Shown: positions 52,828-60,936 of the stretch, piece by piece
How positions within the stretch are numbered: position 1 is the first letter of the stretch
How the letters are laid out: each line of letters opens with the position of its first letter
From: Psychrobacter jeotgali
GTDB lineage: Bacteria > Pseudomonadota > Gammaproteobacteria > Pseudomonadales > Moraxellaceae
DNA: 64,000 nucleotides
Direction: 5' to 3'
Assembly: GCF_904846315.1 (NCBI RefSeq)
Contig: NZ_CAJHAF010000001.1
Coordinates: forward strand, 1,612,001 to 1,676,000
Notes under the pieces: generated by a model
Database searches by the model: none
What the model saw: the letters and a program-made list of their open reading frames with translations, nothing else
What the model was told of the DNA's origin: nothing
Program-made: the position numbers and the translations under genes

Positions 52828-55374
52828 TCAACGACCTAGCTCCTTACCTGTGGGTGGATAATGTTGCCCAGTAACTTGTTGTCCATTAATCGATTTCGGA
52901 TTCACTCTAATAACTTCACCTTTATGGTTATAGCTTTCCATCCACTGCCTAACAAAGCCTGTTTTAGGATTATGCTCAGTGACAAAAGATGCTCCTCTAG
53001 TAGATCCTGGTTTACTTGCAAGTTTCTCTTGTGCGTAATATCTAACACGTCCATCAGGTAATACTTTAGTTTTAATTGCCGTATTTTGAGCTGTTTGAAG
53101 AGCTGAAAGTTTTGCTTTTAACGCAGCTTGAGCATTAATATTCGTAGCATTCGTAGTGTTAGGAAAAGAATTATTTTTACTGTTTGTAGTTACTTTAGTT
53201 GCAGGAGCCTTAGCCGAAACTGCTGAACCACCTCTGCCGCCTCCATAAGATGATACATACCAAATCTCTCCTGCTATCGCTTGAGCTGTTTTTCCCTCTG
53301 CTCTAGCTATATTTGAAATACCACGGTCTCGAGCTTGTATAGCATAACCGTTATTATTCCTAGTATTGAAAGACGTATTAGAACCGCCACCTAATTTGTT
53401 TATTTGCTTATATAAAGGCTCGGCGACATTGGCACTAGGATAAGCACTATTATAGTTGATGATCTCAGCCTTACATTGTGCAAGATTGAAATTATCATTA
53501 CAAACATTGTTAAGTCTATTTTGCTGATCCTTATCTAACTTTTGATAGATATCGTTGACTCGTGTCACGCAGGTTGAGTTGCCATTACAGGCTTTTAAAC
53601 CGTCTACCCAATTCTGCAATTGTATATGATTCAAATAATTATTCTGAGTCTGATTTACACTACTCGCTGCACCTGCGGTATCACCACCAACGGCGCTACC
53701 AATGCCCGCCGACAATCCTAAAAGTAAAGCGTTTTTCGTCGTTTCATCAACGCCTTGCTCATCTAAGTAACGACCTACCGCAGGAATAGAAACTGCTGTA
53801 GTACCACTAGCTAATGCACCGTCAACACTACCCGTAGCAATAGCACCAACTAGCGTATGCAAACCAACCCGATAAGCCCCGCCTTCTGCCCATTTATCCG
53901 CTTCGTCTATTCTACCTTGTTCAATAAGGTCTAGTTGTCTGCTAGCTGCAAAGTCCCCAACCGCCTTTGGCGCTTCCTTACCAAACTCTCGGGTAATCTG
54001 CGTCTGAGCCCCAACCTCCTCACTAACTCGTATCTCATCAAAGGCGTTTACAAGCGCACCCGCGTACTCTTCGCGGTTGTCCGTTGTAATACCACTGTTA
54101 CCTGCAATACCTGTGATACCCGCTTTAGTAATACTGCTATCACTATCTCCATCTGTGCCATAGCCTAAACCATTCATCGTAGCTTGTGGCTTGCCTGTGG
54201 TGTTGCCCAGACTGACGCCAACAGAGATGGCATCACCTTCATAGCTACTGCTGTTCTCAATATCTTGGGTGACAATGCCGCCTTTGCTAACATATTTGTT
54301 TAGACCTAATTCTAATGCTTTGTCAGTGGTGGTAATCGCTCCACCAATAAGGTTGGTCTTACCCTCAACTTCTAGATCAAAGCCACCATCCCCTGTAAAG
54401 ATGCCTGACTGCTGACCAACGGCTTTATAGTCCGCGTTGATATTGGTCTTACCGCCATTAAGAGATAGACTAGATCCTGCGCCATTATTGACTAGATCAA
54501 CGTCAAGGGTAAAGCCTACGTTCTTTTGATTGCTGTCATAGACGGCAGTATCTTGTAAGGATTCGATATTGACGTTACCGCCTATGGTGCCTTGGGCTTT
54601 ATTCGTATCAATAACGCCGCCTTTGATGTTGACGTCGTTGCCAATATCAAAGGTACTGGTACCGCCAACGTTAATTTGGCTATTGGCATAGGTCACTGAG
54701 TCGCTATTAGCATAGCCTTTACCTTTGCTGGCATTAGCCGTGATGCCGCCGCTTGGGCCTTGTCCGCCAAAGCTGGCGTAACCGCCAATAGCGGCGCTTG
54801 AGCTTGAATTGGTGCTACGGGTATTACTGTTTTGTGCGACGCCACTGACGTTGAAGTCGTTGTCGGCTTGGAAAAGGGCATTATTGTTGACATTAATGTT
54901 ACTGCCATTAATATTGATATTACTATCTTTGCCAGCGCCTGTAGCGATAAGCGCTAGGTTGTTAGTATTAATATTTGAGCCTTGGTTGACCTCGGTGTAG
55001 CTTGAGCTGTTCGATTGACTCTTTTGCGAGCCGATGGTGGCTTGGATGCGGGTGTTGCCAAGCGTTGATACTCCACTAATGGCATCGCCTGTTTGCTTGG
55101 TTATAGCGCGGGCTTTTAGTAAACCACTGACTGCTGCCATACCTTTCATGCGGGTGCTATCAGTATTACCGCCAGCATCAACTAAATTATCGATGGCTTT
55201 GGCACTGTCAATCAAACTGTTAGAGACAGAGACGGTAAGACCGCTTGTTTTAGACTTTTGCTCGCTTTGGTTGGTTTCGATGTCCAGGGCGTTATCGATG
55301 TTGATATCTTGGGCGCGAATGATGGCGTTGCCACGGTTGGGGTCGCTGATAGCTTTGTCGGTGTCTTCTCCCAT
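52828..55374 (-). CDS. Orphan CdiA C-terminal module 1 (FHA block, pretoxin, unknown toxin)
   Basis: A ~850-residue frame; in-frame CdiA sequence continues upstream to a TAA at 55482-55480, so there is no proper start and no secretion signal. Order: FHA-type repeats (GNTRIQATIGSQKS, LALIATGAGKDSNINING), a pretoxin region (QFGKEAPKAVGDFA-like segment, then a hydrophobic GLSAGIGSAVGG), a VENN-like QTQNNYL, and a distinct tail ending in SINGQQVTGQHYPPTGKELGR, the toxin. This last part resembles C-termini found on Rhs and CDI proteins, but I cannot name its activity. Probably silent until recombined with the full-length gene upstream. Confidence 0.75.
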   Translation of the reverse strand: MGEDTDKAISDPNRGNAIIRAQDINIDNALDIETNQSEQKSKTSGLTVSVSNSLIDSAKAIDNLVDAGGNTDSTRMKGMAAVSGLLKARAITKQTGDAISGVSTLGNTRIQATIGSQKSQSNSSSYTEVNQGSNINTNNLALIATGAGKDSNININGSNINVNNNALFQADNDFNVSGVAQNSNTRSTNSSSSAAIGGYASFGGQGPSGGITANASKGKGYANSDSVTYANSQINVGGTSTFDIGNDVNIKGGVIDTNKAQGTIGGNVNIESLQDTAVYDSNQKNVGFTLDVDLVNNGAGSSLSLNGGKTNINADYKAVGQQSGIFTGDGGFDLEVEGKTNLIGGAITTTDKALELGLNKYVSKGGIVTQDIENSSSYEGDAISVGVSLGNTTGKPQATMNGLGYGTDGDSDSSITKAGITGIAGNSGITTDNREEYAGALVNAFDEIRVSEEVGAQTQITREFGKEAPKAVGDFAASRQLDLIEQGRIDEADKWAEGGAYRVGLHTLVGAIATGSVDGALASGTTAVSIPAVGRYLDEQGVDETTKNALLLGLSAGIGSAVGGDTAGAASSVNQTQNNYLNHIQLQNWVDGLKACNGNSTCVTRVNDIYQKLDKDQQNRLNNVCNDNFNLAQCKAEIINYNSAYPSANVAEPLYKQINKLGGGSNTSFNTRNNNGYAIQARDRGISNIARAEGKTAQAIAGEIWYVSSYGGGRGGSAVSAKAPATKVTTNSKNNSFPNTTNATNINAQAALKAKLSALQTAQNTAIKTKVLPDGRVRYYAQEKLASKPGSTRGASFVTEHNPKTGFVRQWMESYNHKGEVIRVNPKSINGQQVTGQHYPPTGKELGR

Positions 55375-55479
55375 TCCTGCGATGATATTACTACCGGTTT
55401 GTTGGTAGCTGCCACCAGCGTCAATGATGACGTTGCCGTCGATGGCAGCGACGTTACTGGCAGTATTGGTGAGTGCGGT

Positions 55480-55645
55480 TTAACAAAGAACAAAAACATA
55501 AGAAACATGACCTATAGACTTAGGTTCTTTAAGAGTCGTGAAATATGCGGGGCATGGGTTATCTATTTTTAATGGTTAGGTTTGTGCCTCGTCCCTCGGC
55601 AAAAACAGATACAACTTGATATTTGAATGAAACGATAATTTAATA
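55480..55645. repeat. Spacer duplicated upstream of two orphan modules (copy 1)
   Basis: The sequence starting GCGGTTTAACAAAGAAC (55475-) and running through GTGCCTCGTCCCTC is a diverged copy of 58992-59160. The similarity continues without a break from the upstream end of the CdiA frame into the spacer, so spacer and module were copied as one unit. Confidence 0.65.
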
Positions 55646-55696
55646 TTTAATTTAAAAAGATGCTGGGTGTCGCTAGCTCCACCCAGCCTACGCGCT
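55646..55696. repeat. 51-bp GCTGGGTG hairpin repeat, copy A
   Basis: Arms GCTGGGTG and CACCCAGC at 55662-55687 form a hairpin inside a 51-bp unit that is identical to 60886-60936. A diverged version lies near 59160-59205. The unit shares its GGCTGGG core with the element at 7746-7880. Confidence 0.7.
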
Positions 55697-56130
55697 TAGC
55701 TAAATTGAGAAAAATCTATTGATTCAATATTAATTTTCTCTTTTTTAAAAACAGGAATTATTTTAGATAAGTACCAATCAAAATCAGTCATGCCATAGCT
55801 ATTTATCTGCCTATTGTTGCTCAGAGATATGCTAATCATTAAATCTTGATCTATTAAAAACTCACCGCCTACATTGGTATCTAGCCATGATAATGAAACC
55901 CCCAATGTTTCTTTAAAGTTGTTTTTTCTAATCAATATATTAAAAATTTCACAATCTTCAATATCAGTACTTGATTGCCAATCAAACATATCGTCATCAT
56001 GCAGAGGCAGAAAAACTTTATTTCCATTATCCTCGATTCTCCAACCATGATTTAACAGATATCTAAATACAGTTACTGGATCAATATTTTCCTCAGATAA
56101 ACTAATATCTATGCTAGCTGAAACTGACAT
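55696..56130 (-). CDS. Probable immunity protein of orphan CdiA module 2
   Basis: A 144-residue cytoplasmic protein (MSVSASIDISLSEENIDPVTVFRYLLNHGWRIEDN...), beginning 31 bp after the stop of the nuclease-type CdiA module. The pattern of alternating strands with a central WQSSTDIEDCEIFNILI is compatible with an immunity fold, but I recognise no named family. AAGGA precedes the ATG. Position gives the assignment. Confidence 0.6.
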   Translation of the reverse strand: MSVSASIDISLSEENIDPVTVFRYLLNHGWRIEDNGNKVFLPLHDDDMFDWQSSTDIEDCEIFNILIRKNNFKETLGVSLSWLDTNVGGEFLIDQDLMISISLSNNRQINSYGMTDFDWYLSKIIPVFKKEKINIESIDFSQFS

Positions 56131-56161
56131 AAAAAATCCTTACTTATAATTACTCGAAATT

Positions 56162-58876
56162 TTATTGATGTTCATAAGATGAAATTCCTTTCTTATTTAA
56201 CCAATCTTTTATATCTTTTGGAATCGGTGTATTAGAGTGTAGTTCATAAGTACCGCCGTTTTCATTTGCGATTCTTTTCCTAGCTCCCATATCCGATTTG
56301 AACTTTTCTAGACCTCGTGATTTAGAAGTAACATCTCTCCAATAGTTACCAGATTTTGCCTCATACCATCTATTTCCAAAAGCTCCGTCAAATTCTCTTC
56401 CACCTTTTGAAAAACTTTTGCTACCCCCATAACTAGAATGTAACCAATCCTCAAAATCTTTGCCGTTCAATCCCTTAGCTATCTCTCTCTTGCCACTCGG
56501 CTTATTACCCAAATCATCATCTATCTGATTGTTATTTGTGACTCTTGCTTTCTGCACGCTATCTTCTGCTGCTTTCTGTGCTTGTTTTAGGGTTTTATAC
56601 TTGTTAACAATTTTTCCGCCTATTTTTAAAGTGTATTCAGCCCCTTTTCCACCTACAGCTGATCCAACGATCATCACTGCACCTGCTTTAACAGAATTCA
56701 CCATCTCTTGGTCAGTAGCAACCCTGAAGTTGCTACTTGCGCCACAGCTATGACTACTAGTTGGAATACAAATAATAGTTTGACCCTTAGCATTTTTTCC
56801 AAAGACTGGCATATGAGGTAGCATCCAGTCAGGTACTACTTGCGTACTATTTGAACCATGATTTGGATCCTTGTTCCAATAGTTATCCTCAACTGCGACT
56901 AAAGCTGTTTCACCCGCGTTTACTGAATCAGTCACACTACCTGTAGTCGAGCCAATAACAACGCCTGTAAGACTGACAATACCTCTAATCGTATCTTTTT
57001 GTTCAGCGGTTAATTTATCAGTATCTTTGGTTTGGTATAAAAATTGAGAGATAAGAGGCGCAGTCGCTTCTCCGGCACTAGCAGATAATCCTCCTGTGAA
57101 TACATCATTACCAGTAGCATAACTAACAGCAGCACCTAGAATGCCATGCGCTAAGATATGAGCGGCACTACCTGGTTCTAATCTATTGCCGTTGTCATCT
57201 CTGTTATCTGCTCTATTATTTTTGAAATAATCTCCAATTTGACTGGCTATAAAGGGACTTGCCGCTTTGGCAGCATAGCCTATTGTTCCATTGCTGTTTG
57301 GTCCATATAAAGCACCAGATATGGCGTCAAATATTAGTCCTTGTGTTTGAAGCTTATCAGCTTGATTAACTAGGTTATCACGAGCAGTAATATTACCTAG
57401 TTTGTCTTGTTCTGCTGCTGTTTCTAATAGCTTTTGCTTTTTCTCTTCGATTTCATTTTTAATCTTACGCCGCTCTTGGTCGAAAGCTTGAGTAATCTCA
57501 ACCTGCGCCCCCAGCTCCTCATTAACTCTTGTTTCGTCGAACACATTCTCAAGCGCACCTGCATACTCAGCACGGTTGTCCGTTGTAATACCGCTGTTGC
57601 CTGCAATGCCGGTGATGCCCGCTTTGGTTGTACTGCTATCACTATCGCTATCGCTGCCATAGCCAAGCCCACTCATGCTAGGTTTTCTCTCTTTACCAGC
57701 ACTTAAACCAATAGAGATGGCATCGCCTTTATAACTGGTCGTGTTCTCAATGTCTTGAGTGACTATACCGCCTTTGCTGACGTAGTTATTACGTCCAGCT
57801 TGGAGGGCAGCATCAGTCGTGATAATCGCCCCGCCAATCAGCGTGGTTTTACCCTCAGTGGTGAGATCAAAGCCACCATCTCCTGTGAATATTCCAGACT
57901 GTTCACCAACCGCTTTATAATCCGCATTGATATCAGTCTTACCACCATTGAGTGATAGACTTGAGCCTACACCTTCTAAAGCGACATCAAGGGTAAAGCC
58001 TGCGTTCTTTTGATTGCTGTCATAAGTGGCCGTGTCTTGTAAGGACTCGATGTTAACGTTACCACCGATAGATCCTTGGGCACTACCCGTGTTAATGACG
58101 CCACCTTTGAGGTTGAGGTCATTACCAATGTCTAGGGTAGTGGTAGCACCCACGTTGATGTTGCTGTTGGCATAAGTCACTGAGTCGCTGTTGGCATAGC
58201 CTTTGCCACGGCTAGCACTGGCAGTAATGCCGACACCACTACCTGTTGAAGCATAACCTCCAATAGCGGCACTTGAGCTTGAGTTCGTGCTGCGGGTATT
58301 ACTGTTTTGTGCCACACCACTGACGTTGAAATCATTGTCCGCTTGGAATAGGGCATTATTGGTGACATTAATGTTACTGCCATTAATATTGATATTACTA
58401 TCTTTGCCAGCGCCGGTTGCGATAAGCGCTAGGTTGTTAGTATTAATATTTGAGCCTTGGTTGACCTCAGTGTAGCTACTGCTATTAGATTGGCTCTTTT
58501 GCGAGCCGATGGTGGCTTGTATTCGGGTGTTGCCTAAACCTTTCAGGCTACCTGCATTGACACCGCTAGCTAGACCTTTTGCAGCACTAGCAGCCTCTTT
58601 AGCTAGTGATCTGGTCTTAAGAGCGCCTGCTACTGCGGCCATTCCTTTCATGCGTACGCTATCAGTATTACCACCAGCATCAACCAAACTATCGATATCT
58701 TTGGCACTGTCAATTAAGCTGTTGGAAACAGAGACGGTCAGACCGCTTTGCTTGAACTTACTCTCGCTTTGGTTAGTGTAGACATTTAGGGCATTATCGA
58801 TGTTAATCTTTTTGGCACGTACCACAGTATTGCCACGGTTAGCGTCATTACTGTCTAAGCTACTGTCATTGCCCAT
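56162..58876 (-). CDS. Orphan CdiA C-terminal module 2 with predicted nuclease toxin
   Basis: A 904-residue frame that starts in mid-protein; in-frame CdiA sequence continues upstream to about 58999, without signal peptide. FHA-like repeats (GNTRIQATIGSQKS, NSDSVTYANSNINVG, GLGYGSDSDSDSS) are followed by a Glu/Lys-rich coiled stretch (ERRKIKNEIEEKKQKLLE), hydrophobic pretoxin sequence and a VENN-like VEDNYW. The last ~110 residues form the toxin: GREFDGAFGNRWYEAKSGNYW, whose Glu...Asp...Glu-x-Lys arrangement fits a PD-(D/E)xK nuclease, and a closing NTPIPKDIKDWLNKKGI. Its immunity gene follows at once. Probably a silent cassette. Confidence 0.78.
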   Translation of the reverse strand: MGNDSSLDSNDANRGNTVVRAKKINIDNALNVYTNQSESKFKQSGLTVSVSNSLIDSAKDIDSLVDAGGNTDSVRMKGMAAVAGALKTRSLAKEAASAAKGLASGVNAGSLKGLGNTRIQATIGSQKSQSNSSSYTEVNQGSNINTNNLALIATGAGKDSNININGSNINVTNNALFQADNDFNVSGVAQNSNTRSTNSSSSAAIGGYASTGSGVGITASASRGKGYANSDSVTYANSNINVGATTTLDIGNDLNLKGGVINTGSAQGSIGGNVNIESLQDTATYDSNQKNAGFTLDVALEGVGSSLSLNGGKTDINADYKAVGEQSGIFTGDGGFDLTTEGKTTLIGGAIITTDAALQAGRNNYVSKGGIVTQDIENTTSYKGDAISIGLSAGKERKPSMSGLGYGSDSDSDSSTTKAGITGIAGNSGITTDNRAEYAGALENVFDETRVNEELGAQVEITQAFDQERRKIKNEIEEKKQKLLETAAEQDKLGNITARDNLVNQADKLQTQGLIFDAISGALYGPNSNGTIGYAAKAASPFIASQIGDYFKNNRADNRDDNGNRLEPGSAAHILAHGILGAAVSYATGNDVFTGGLSASAGEATAPLISQFLYQTKDTDKLTAEQKDTIRGIVSLTGVVIGSTTGSVTDSVNAGETALVAVEDNYWNKDPNHGSNSTQVVPDWMLPHMPVFGKNAKGQTIICIPTSSHSCGASSNFRVATDQEMVNSVKAGAVMIVGSAVGGKGAEYTLKIGGKIVNKYKTLKQAQKAAEDSVQKARVTNNNQIDDDLGNKPSGKREIAKGLNGKDFEDWLHSSYGGSKSFSKGGREFDGAFGNRWYEAKSGNYWRDVTSKSRGLEKFKSDMGARKRIANENGGTYELHSNTPIPKDIKDWLNKKGISSYEHQ

Positions 58877-58991
58877 TCCAGCAATCAGATTGCTGCCAGT
58901 TTGCAGGTATTTGCCACCAGCCGAGATGATGACGTTGCCATCGATGGCAGCGACGTTGCTTGCGGTGTTGGTGAGGGAAGTGCTGCTATTG

Positions 58992-59205
58992 CGGTTTGAT
59001 AAAGAACAAAAATATAAGAAGCATGGCCTCGATATTTGAGTTCTTTAATGAGCTGGAAATATGCGGAGCAGGGATTATTAGTCTTTAATAGTTAGCTTCG
59101 TGCCTCGTCCCTCAGCAGGGGCAGATATAGTTTTGTATTTGGGCAGTGCTCTGCTATTTTATATTTTAAGATGTTGGGAGTCGCAAGCTCCTCCCAGCCT
59201 ATGCG
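58992..59205. repeat. Spacer duplicated upstream of two orphan modules (copy 2) with diverged hairpin
   Basis: Counterpart of 55475-55696: both begin GCGGTTT(A/G)A(C/T)AAAGAACAAAAA and contain GTGCCTCGTCCCTC. Here the hairpin reads TTGGGAGTCGCAAGCTCCTCCCAGCC (abbreviated), a diverged version of the 51-bp unit. It separates module 2 from the genes at 59222 and beyond. Confidence 0.6.
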
Positions 59206-59221
59206 CTAAAGTGACAGTGTC

Positions 59222-59506
59222 CTATTTTTTGAAAGATTTTACCTCGACGCTACCGTCCTCAATGTTGACTATATAGTCGACACCGTTCCAGTTACTAGCA
59301 ACTAAACTATTGTGAGATGAAGTATGAATCGAAACATACGGCTTATTTTCCTGTGTTCCATGAGAACTAGGTTCAATCTGCCACAAACAATCTCCAGAAA
59401 GAGTAAAACGATATACGTTACTATTAAATAATTCTTTAGCTGGAGGATCTACTCTAACAATAACAGATTGTTCATACTCTAAAGCTTCTGCTACTGGAAA
59501 AGGCAA
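59222..59506 (-). CDS. Probable orphan immunity protein with unclear start
   Basis: The C-terminal part is a compact beta-rich sequence (YRFTLSGDCLWQIEPSSHGTQENKPYV ... NWNGVDYIVNIEDGSVEVKSF), a pattern seen in small immunity-like proteins. The nearest start codon is a TTG at 59506. The frame stays open, with compatible sequence (NINDGVIYINNEKIYL), up to a stop at 59593-59591, and contains no ATG or GTG there, so the true start may be TTG or a rare ATT after an AAAAAGG site, or the gene is broken. No toxin module lies directly upstream. Confidence 0.5.
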   Translation of the reverse strand: MPFPVAEALEYEQSVIVRVDPPAKELFNSNVYRFTLSGDCLWQIEPSSHGTQENKPYVSIHTSSHNSLVASNWNGVDYIVNIEDGSVEVKSFKK

Positions 59507-59733
59507 ATATATCTTCTCATTATTTATATAAATGACCCCATCATTGATATTAAAATTTGAAAAAATAATTTTTATAACCTTTTTGTATTTTTAAATGAAG
59601 ATTCAGGTAAACGTTCTAAAAGTTCGGAAACCCTCCAGACATATGCACTATCTAGACTACAAACTATCTATATAAATCTTAGTTTCTTAATATAAGTGGA
59701 GATATTCTCAATAAAAGAAACAATATAATTTTT

Positions 59734-59946
59734 TTATATACTATTATTAACTACAATAATTTCATTCCAAGTAGGACTTAGTCCTTTACTAATCATATAT
59801 GTTCCAAAATCAACAAAAAGAGCATTTCCAATATCAATGACCTTAAACCACATTGCATCACATTCATCGCATAAAAATGTTTCAGCTTGTAGTTTATTAA
59901 TCAAAACTTTAAAGATTTCACCTTGATTACAACGTGGGCAGATCAT
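59734..59946 (-). CDS. Small zinc-ribbon protein, function unknown
   Basis: A 70-residue protein with two CxxC pairs, CPRC at residues 3-6 and CDEC at residues 26-29, which should hold a zinc ion. The rest (AMWFKVIDIGNALFVDFGTYMISKGLSPTW) is a short mixed domain. Proteins of this shape occur as orphans beside polymorphic toxin genes. I cannot say whether it is an immunity protein or a regulator. AGGTG precedes the ATG. Confidence 0.5.
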   Translation of the reverse strand: MICPRCNQGEIFKVLINKLQAETFLCDECDAMWFKVIDIGNALFVDFGTYMISKGLSPTWNEIIVVNNSI

Positions 59947-59992
59947 ATTTCACCTCATGGAATGGGATAAGCAGTAATAATTTGATTAGTTC

Positions 59993-60885
59993 GGTAACCC
60001 TCCCAACCATAAGACACCTAATAAATAGAATTAAGCTGCCTGATTAAGTTTCTGTATTGGCGTAAAACCGCCATTGCCCATATTAGGTCGTTCATGATTA
60101 TAGTGGTATAACCAGTTTTCTGCTTGTGCGCGTACCTGTTCTAGGTTATCAAACAGCTCCTGATTTAACCAATCATATCTCATCGTTCTGTTAAAGCGCT
60201 CTACATAAGCATTTTGCTGTGGATTGCCAGGCTCAATATAACTAATAGTGATGCCTTGCTGATCGGCCCAATCTTTGAGCGCATGACTGATGTATTCAGG
60301 GCCATTATCGCATCTTATTTGCACAGGTTTACCTCGGTACTCAATCAACTGGTTCAAGCTACGTATAACCCTCCTAGCCGGTAGCGAGAAGTCACGTTTG
60401 CCCCAGACATAAGCCACAATCTCATTAGTAGCACGGTCATAAGCATAAATAAGCCAGACTTTACGCTTCTTGCGGTACACGTAAGTCCAGAACTCATCAA
60501 CCTCTAAGCGTTCATAGTAGCGCTTTTTAGGTGTAATCTTATAGACCGATGAGTCTATGGTGCTAAGGACTTTACCAATGCTAACTGAGGCTATCAGGGC
60601 AATGTCTCTAACACCACATCCCCTAACCGTCATTAGCCGTATCTTTTCTTCTATTTTAGAATGGCAGCCTTGGTAGGTTAAAGCATGGTCGCCAATGAAT
60701 TGACGCTTACAGTCTTTACATTGGTAATTCTGCTTGCCATAGCTTTTTATACCGTTTTTCTTTAAACTAGGACTGTGACAGTCGGGGCAGATAATTTCTA
60801 TTTGTGTCTTCATAACCTCAAATATATCATCTTGCTTCGGCTGTCACCCTCCTTTATTCCTCAGCATACTTTCTGATACACCACC
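59993..60885 (-). mobile_element. Insertion sequence with unlike ends and a chimeric transposase
   Basis: The right boundary is set by the start of the 51-bp repeat at 60886, identical to its copy at 55646. The minus-strand left end therefore reads GGTGGTGTATCAGAAAG, in an IS1-like arrangement with the transposase start about 70 bp in. The other end, read inward from 59993, is GGTAACCCTCCCAACCATAAG and does not match as an inverted repeat beyond GGT. A clear target duplication was not found. Boundaries are therefore provisional on the left. Confidence 0.55.
60031..60813 (-). CDS. Chimeric transposase: IS1-type N-terminus, IS3-type C-terminus
   Basis: A 260-residue protein. Residues 1-141 match IS1 InsA/InsB: a zinc ribbon (Cys 9, 12, 32, 35), a helix-turn-helix and LEVDEFWTYVYRKKRKVWLIYAYD ... 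AYVWGKRD. Residues 142-260 match the second half of IS3-family OrfB integrase domains: FSLPARRVIRSLNQLIEYRGKP, IRCDNGPEYISHAL, NPQQNAYVERFNRT and YNHERPNMGNGG. The joint falls at 60388-60393. Asp106 comes from the IS1 part; Asp169 and Glu205 come from the IS3 part, with 35 residues between the last two. Whether it is active cannot be seen. Confidence 0.8.
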   Translation of the reverse strand: MKTQIEIICPDCHSPSLKKNGIKSYGKQNYQCKDCKRQFIGDHALTYQGCHSKIEEKIRLMTVRGCGVRDIALIASVSIGKVLSTIDSSVYKITPKKRYYERLEVDEFWTYVYRKKRKVWLIYAYDRATNEIVAYVWGKRDFSLPARRVIRSLNQLIEYRGKPVQIRCDNGPEYISHALKDWADQQGITISYIEPGNPQQNAYVERFNRTMRYDWLNQELFDNLEQVRAQAENWLYHYNHERPNMGNGGFTPIQKLNQAA

Positions 60886-60936
60886 TTTAATTTAAAAAGA
60901 TGCTGGGTGTCGCTAGCTCCACCCAGCCTACGCGCT
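60886..60936. repeat. 51-bp GCTGGGTG hairpin repeat, copy B
   Basis: Identical over all 51 bases to 55646-55696, including the hairpin now at 60902-60927. It directly abuts the insertion sequence on one side and a CdiA fragment on the other. Confidence 0.75.

Noticed and set aside
55212..55508. Minus-strand ORF beginning MFLMFLFFVKP before orphan module 1
   Set aside because: It reads the CdiA block in a different frame. The hydrophobic start looks like a signal peptide but leads into out-of-frame sequence, so it does not provide a start for the module.
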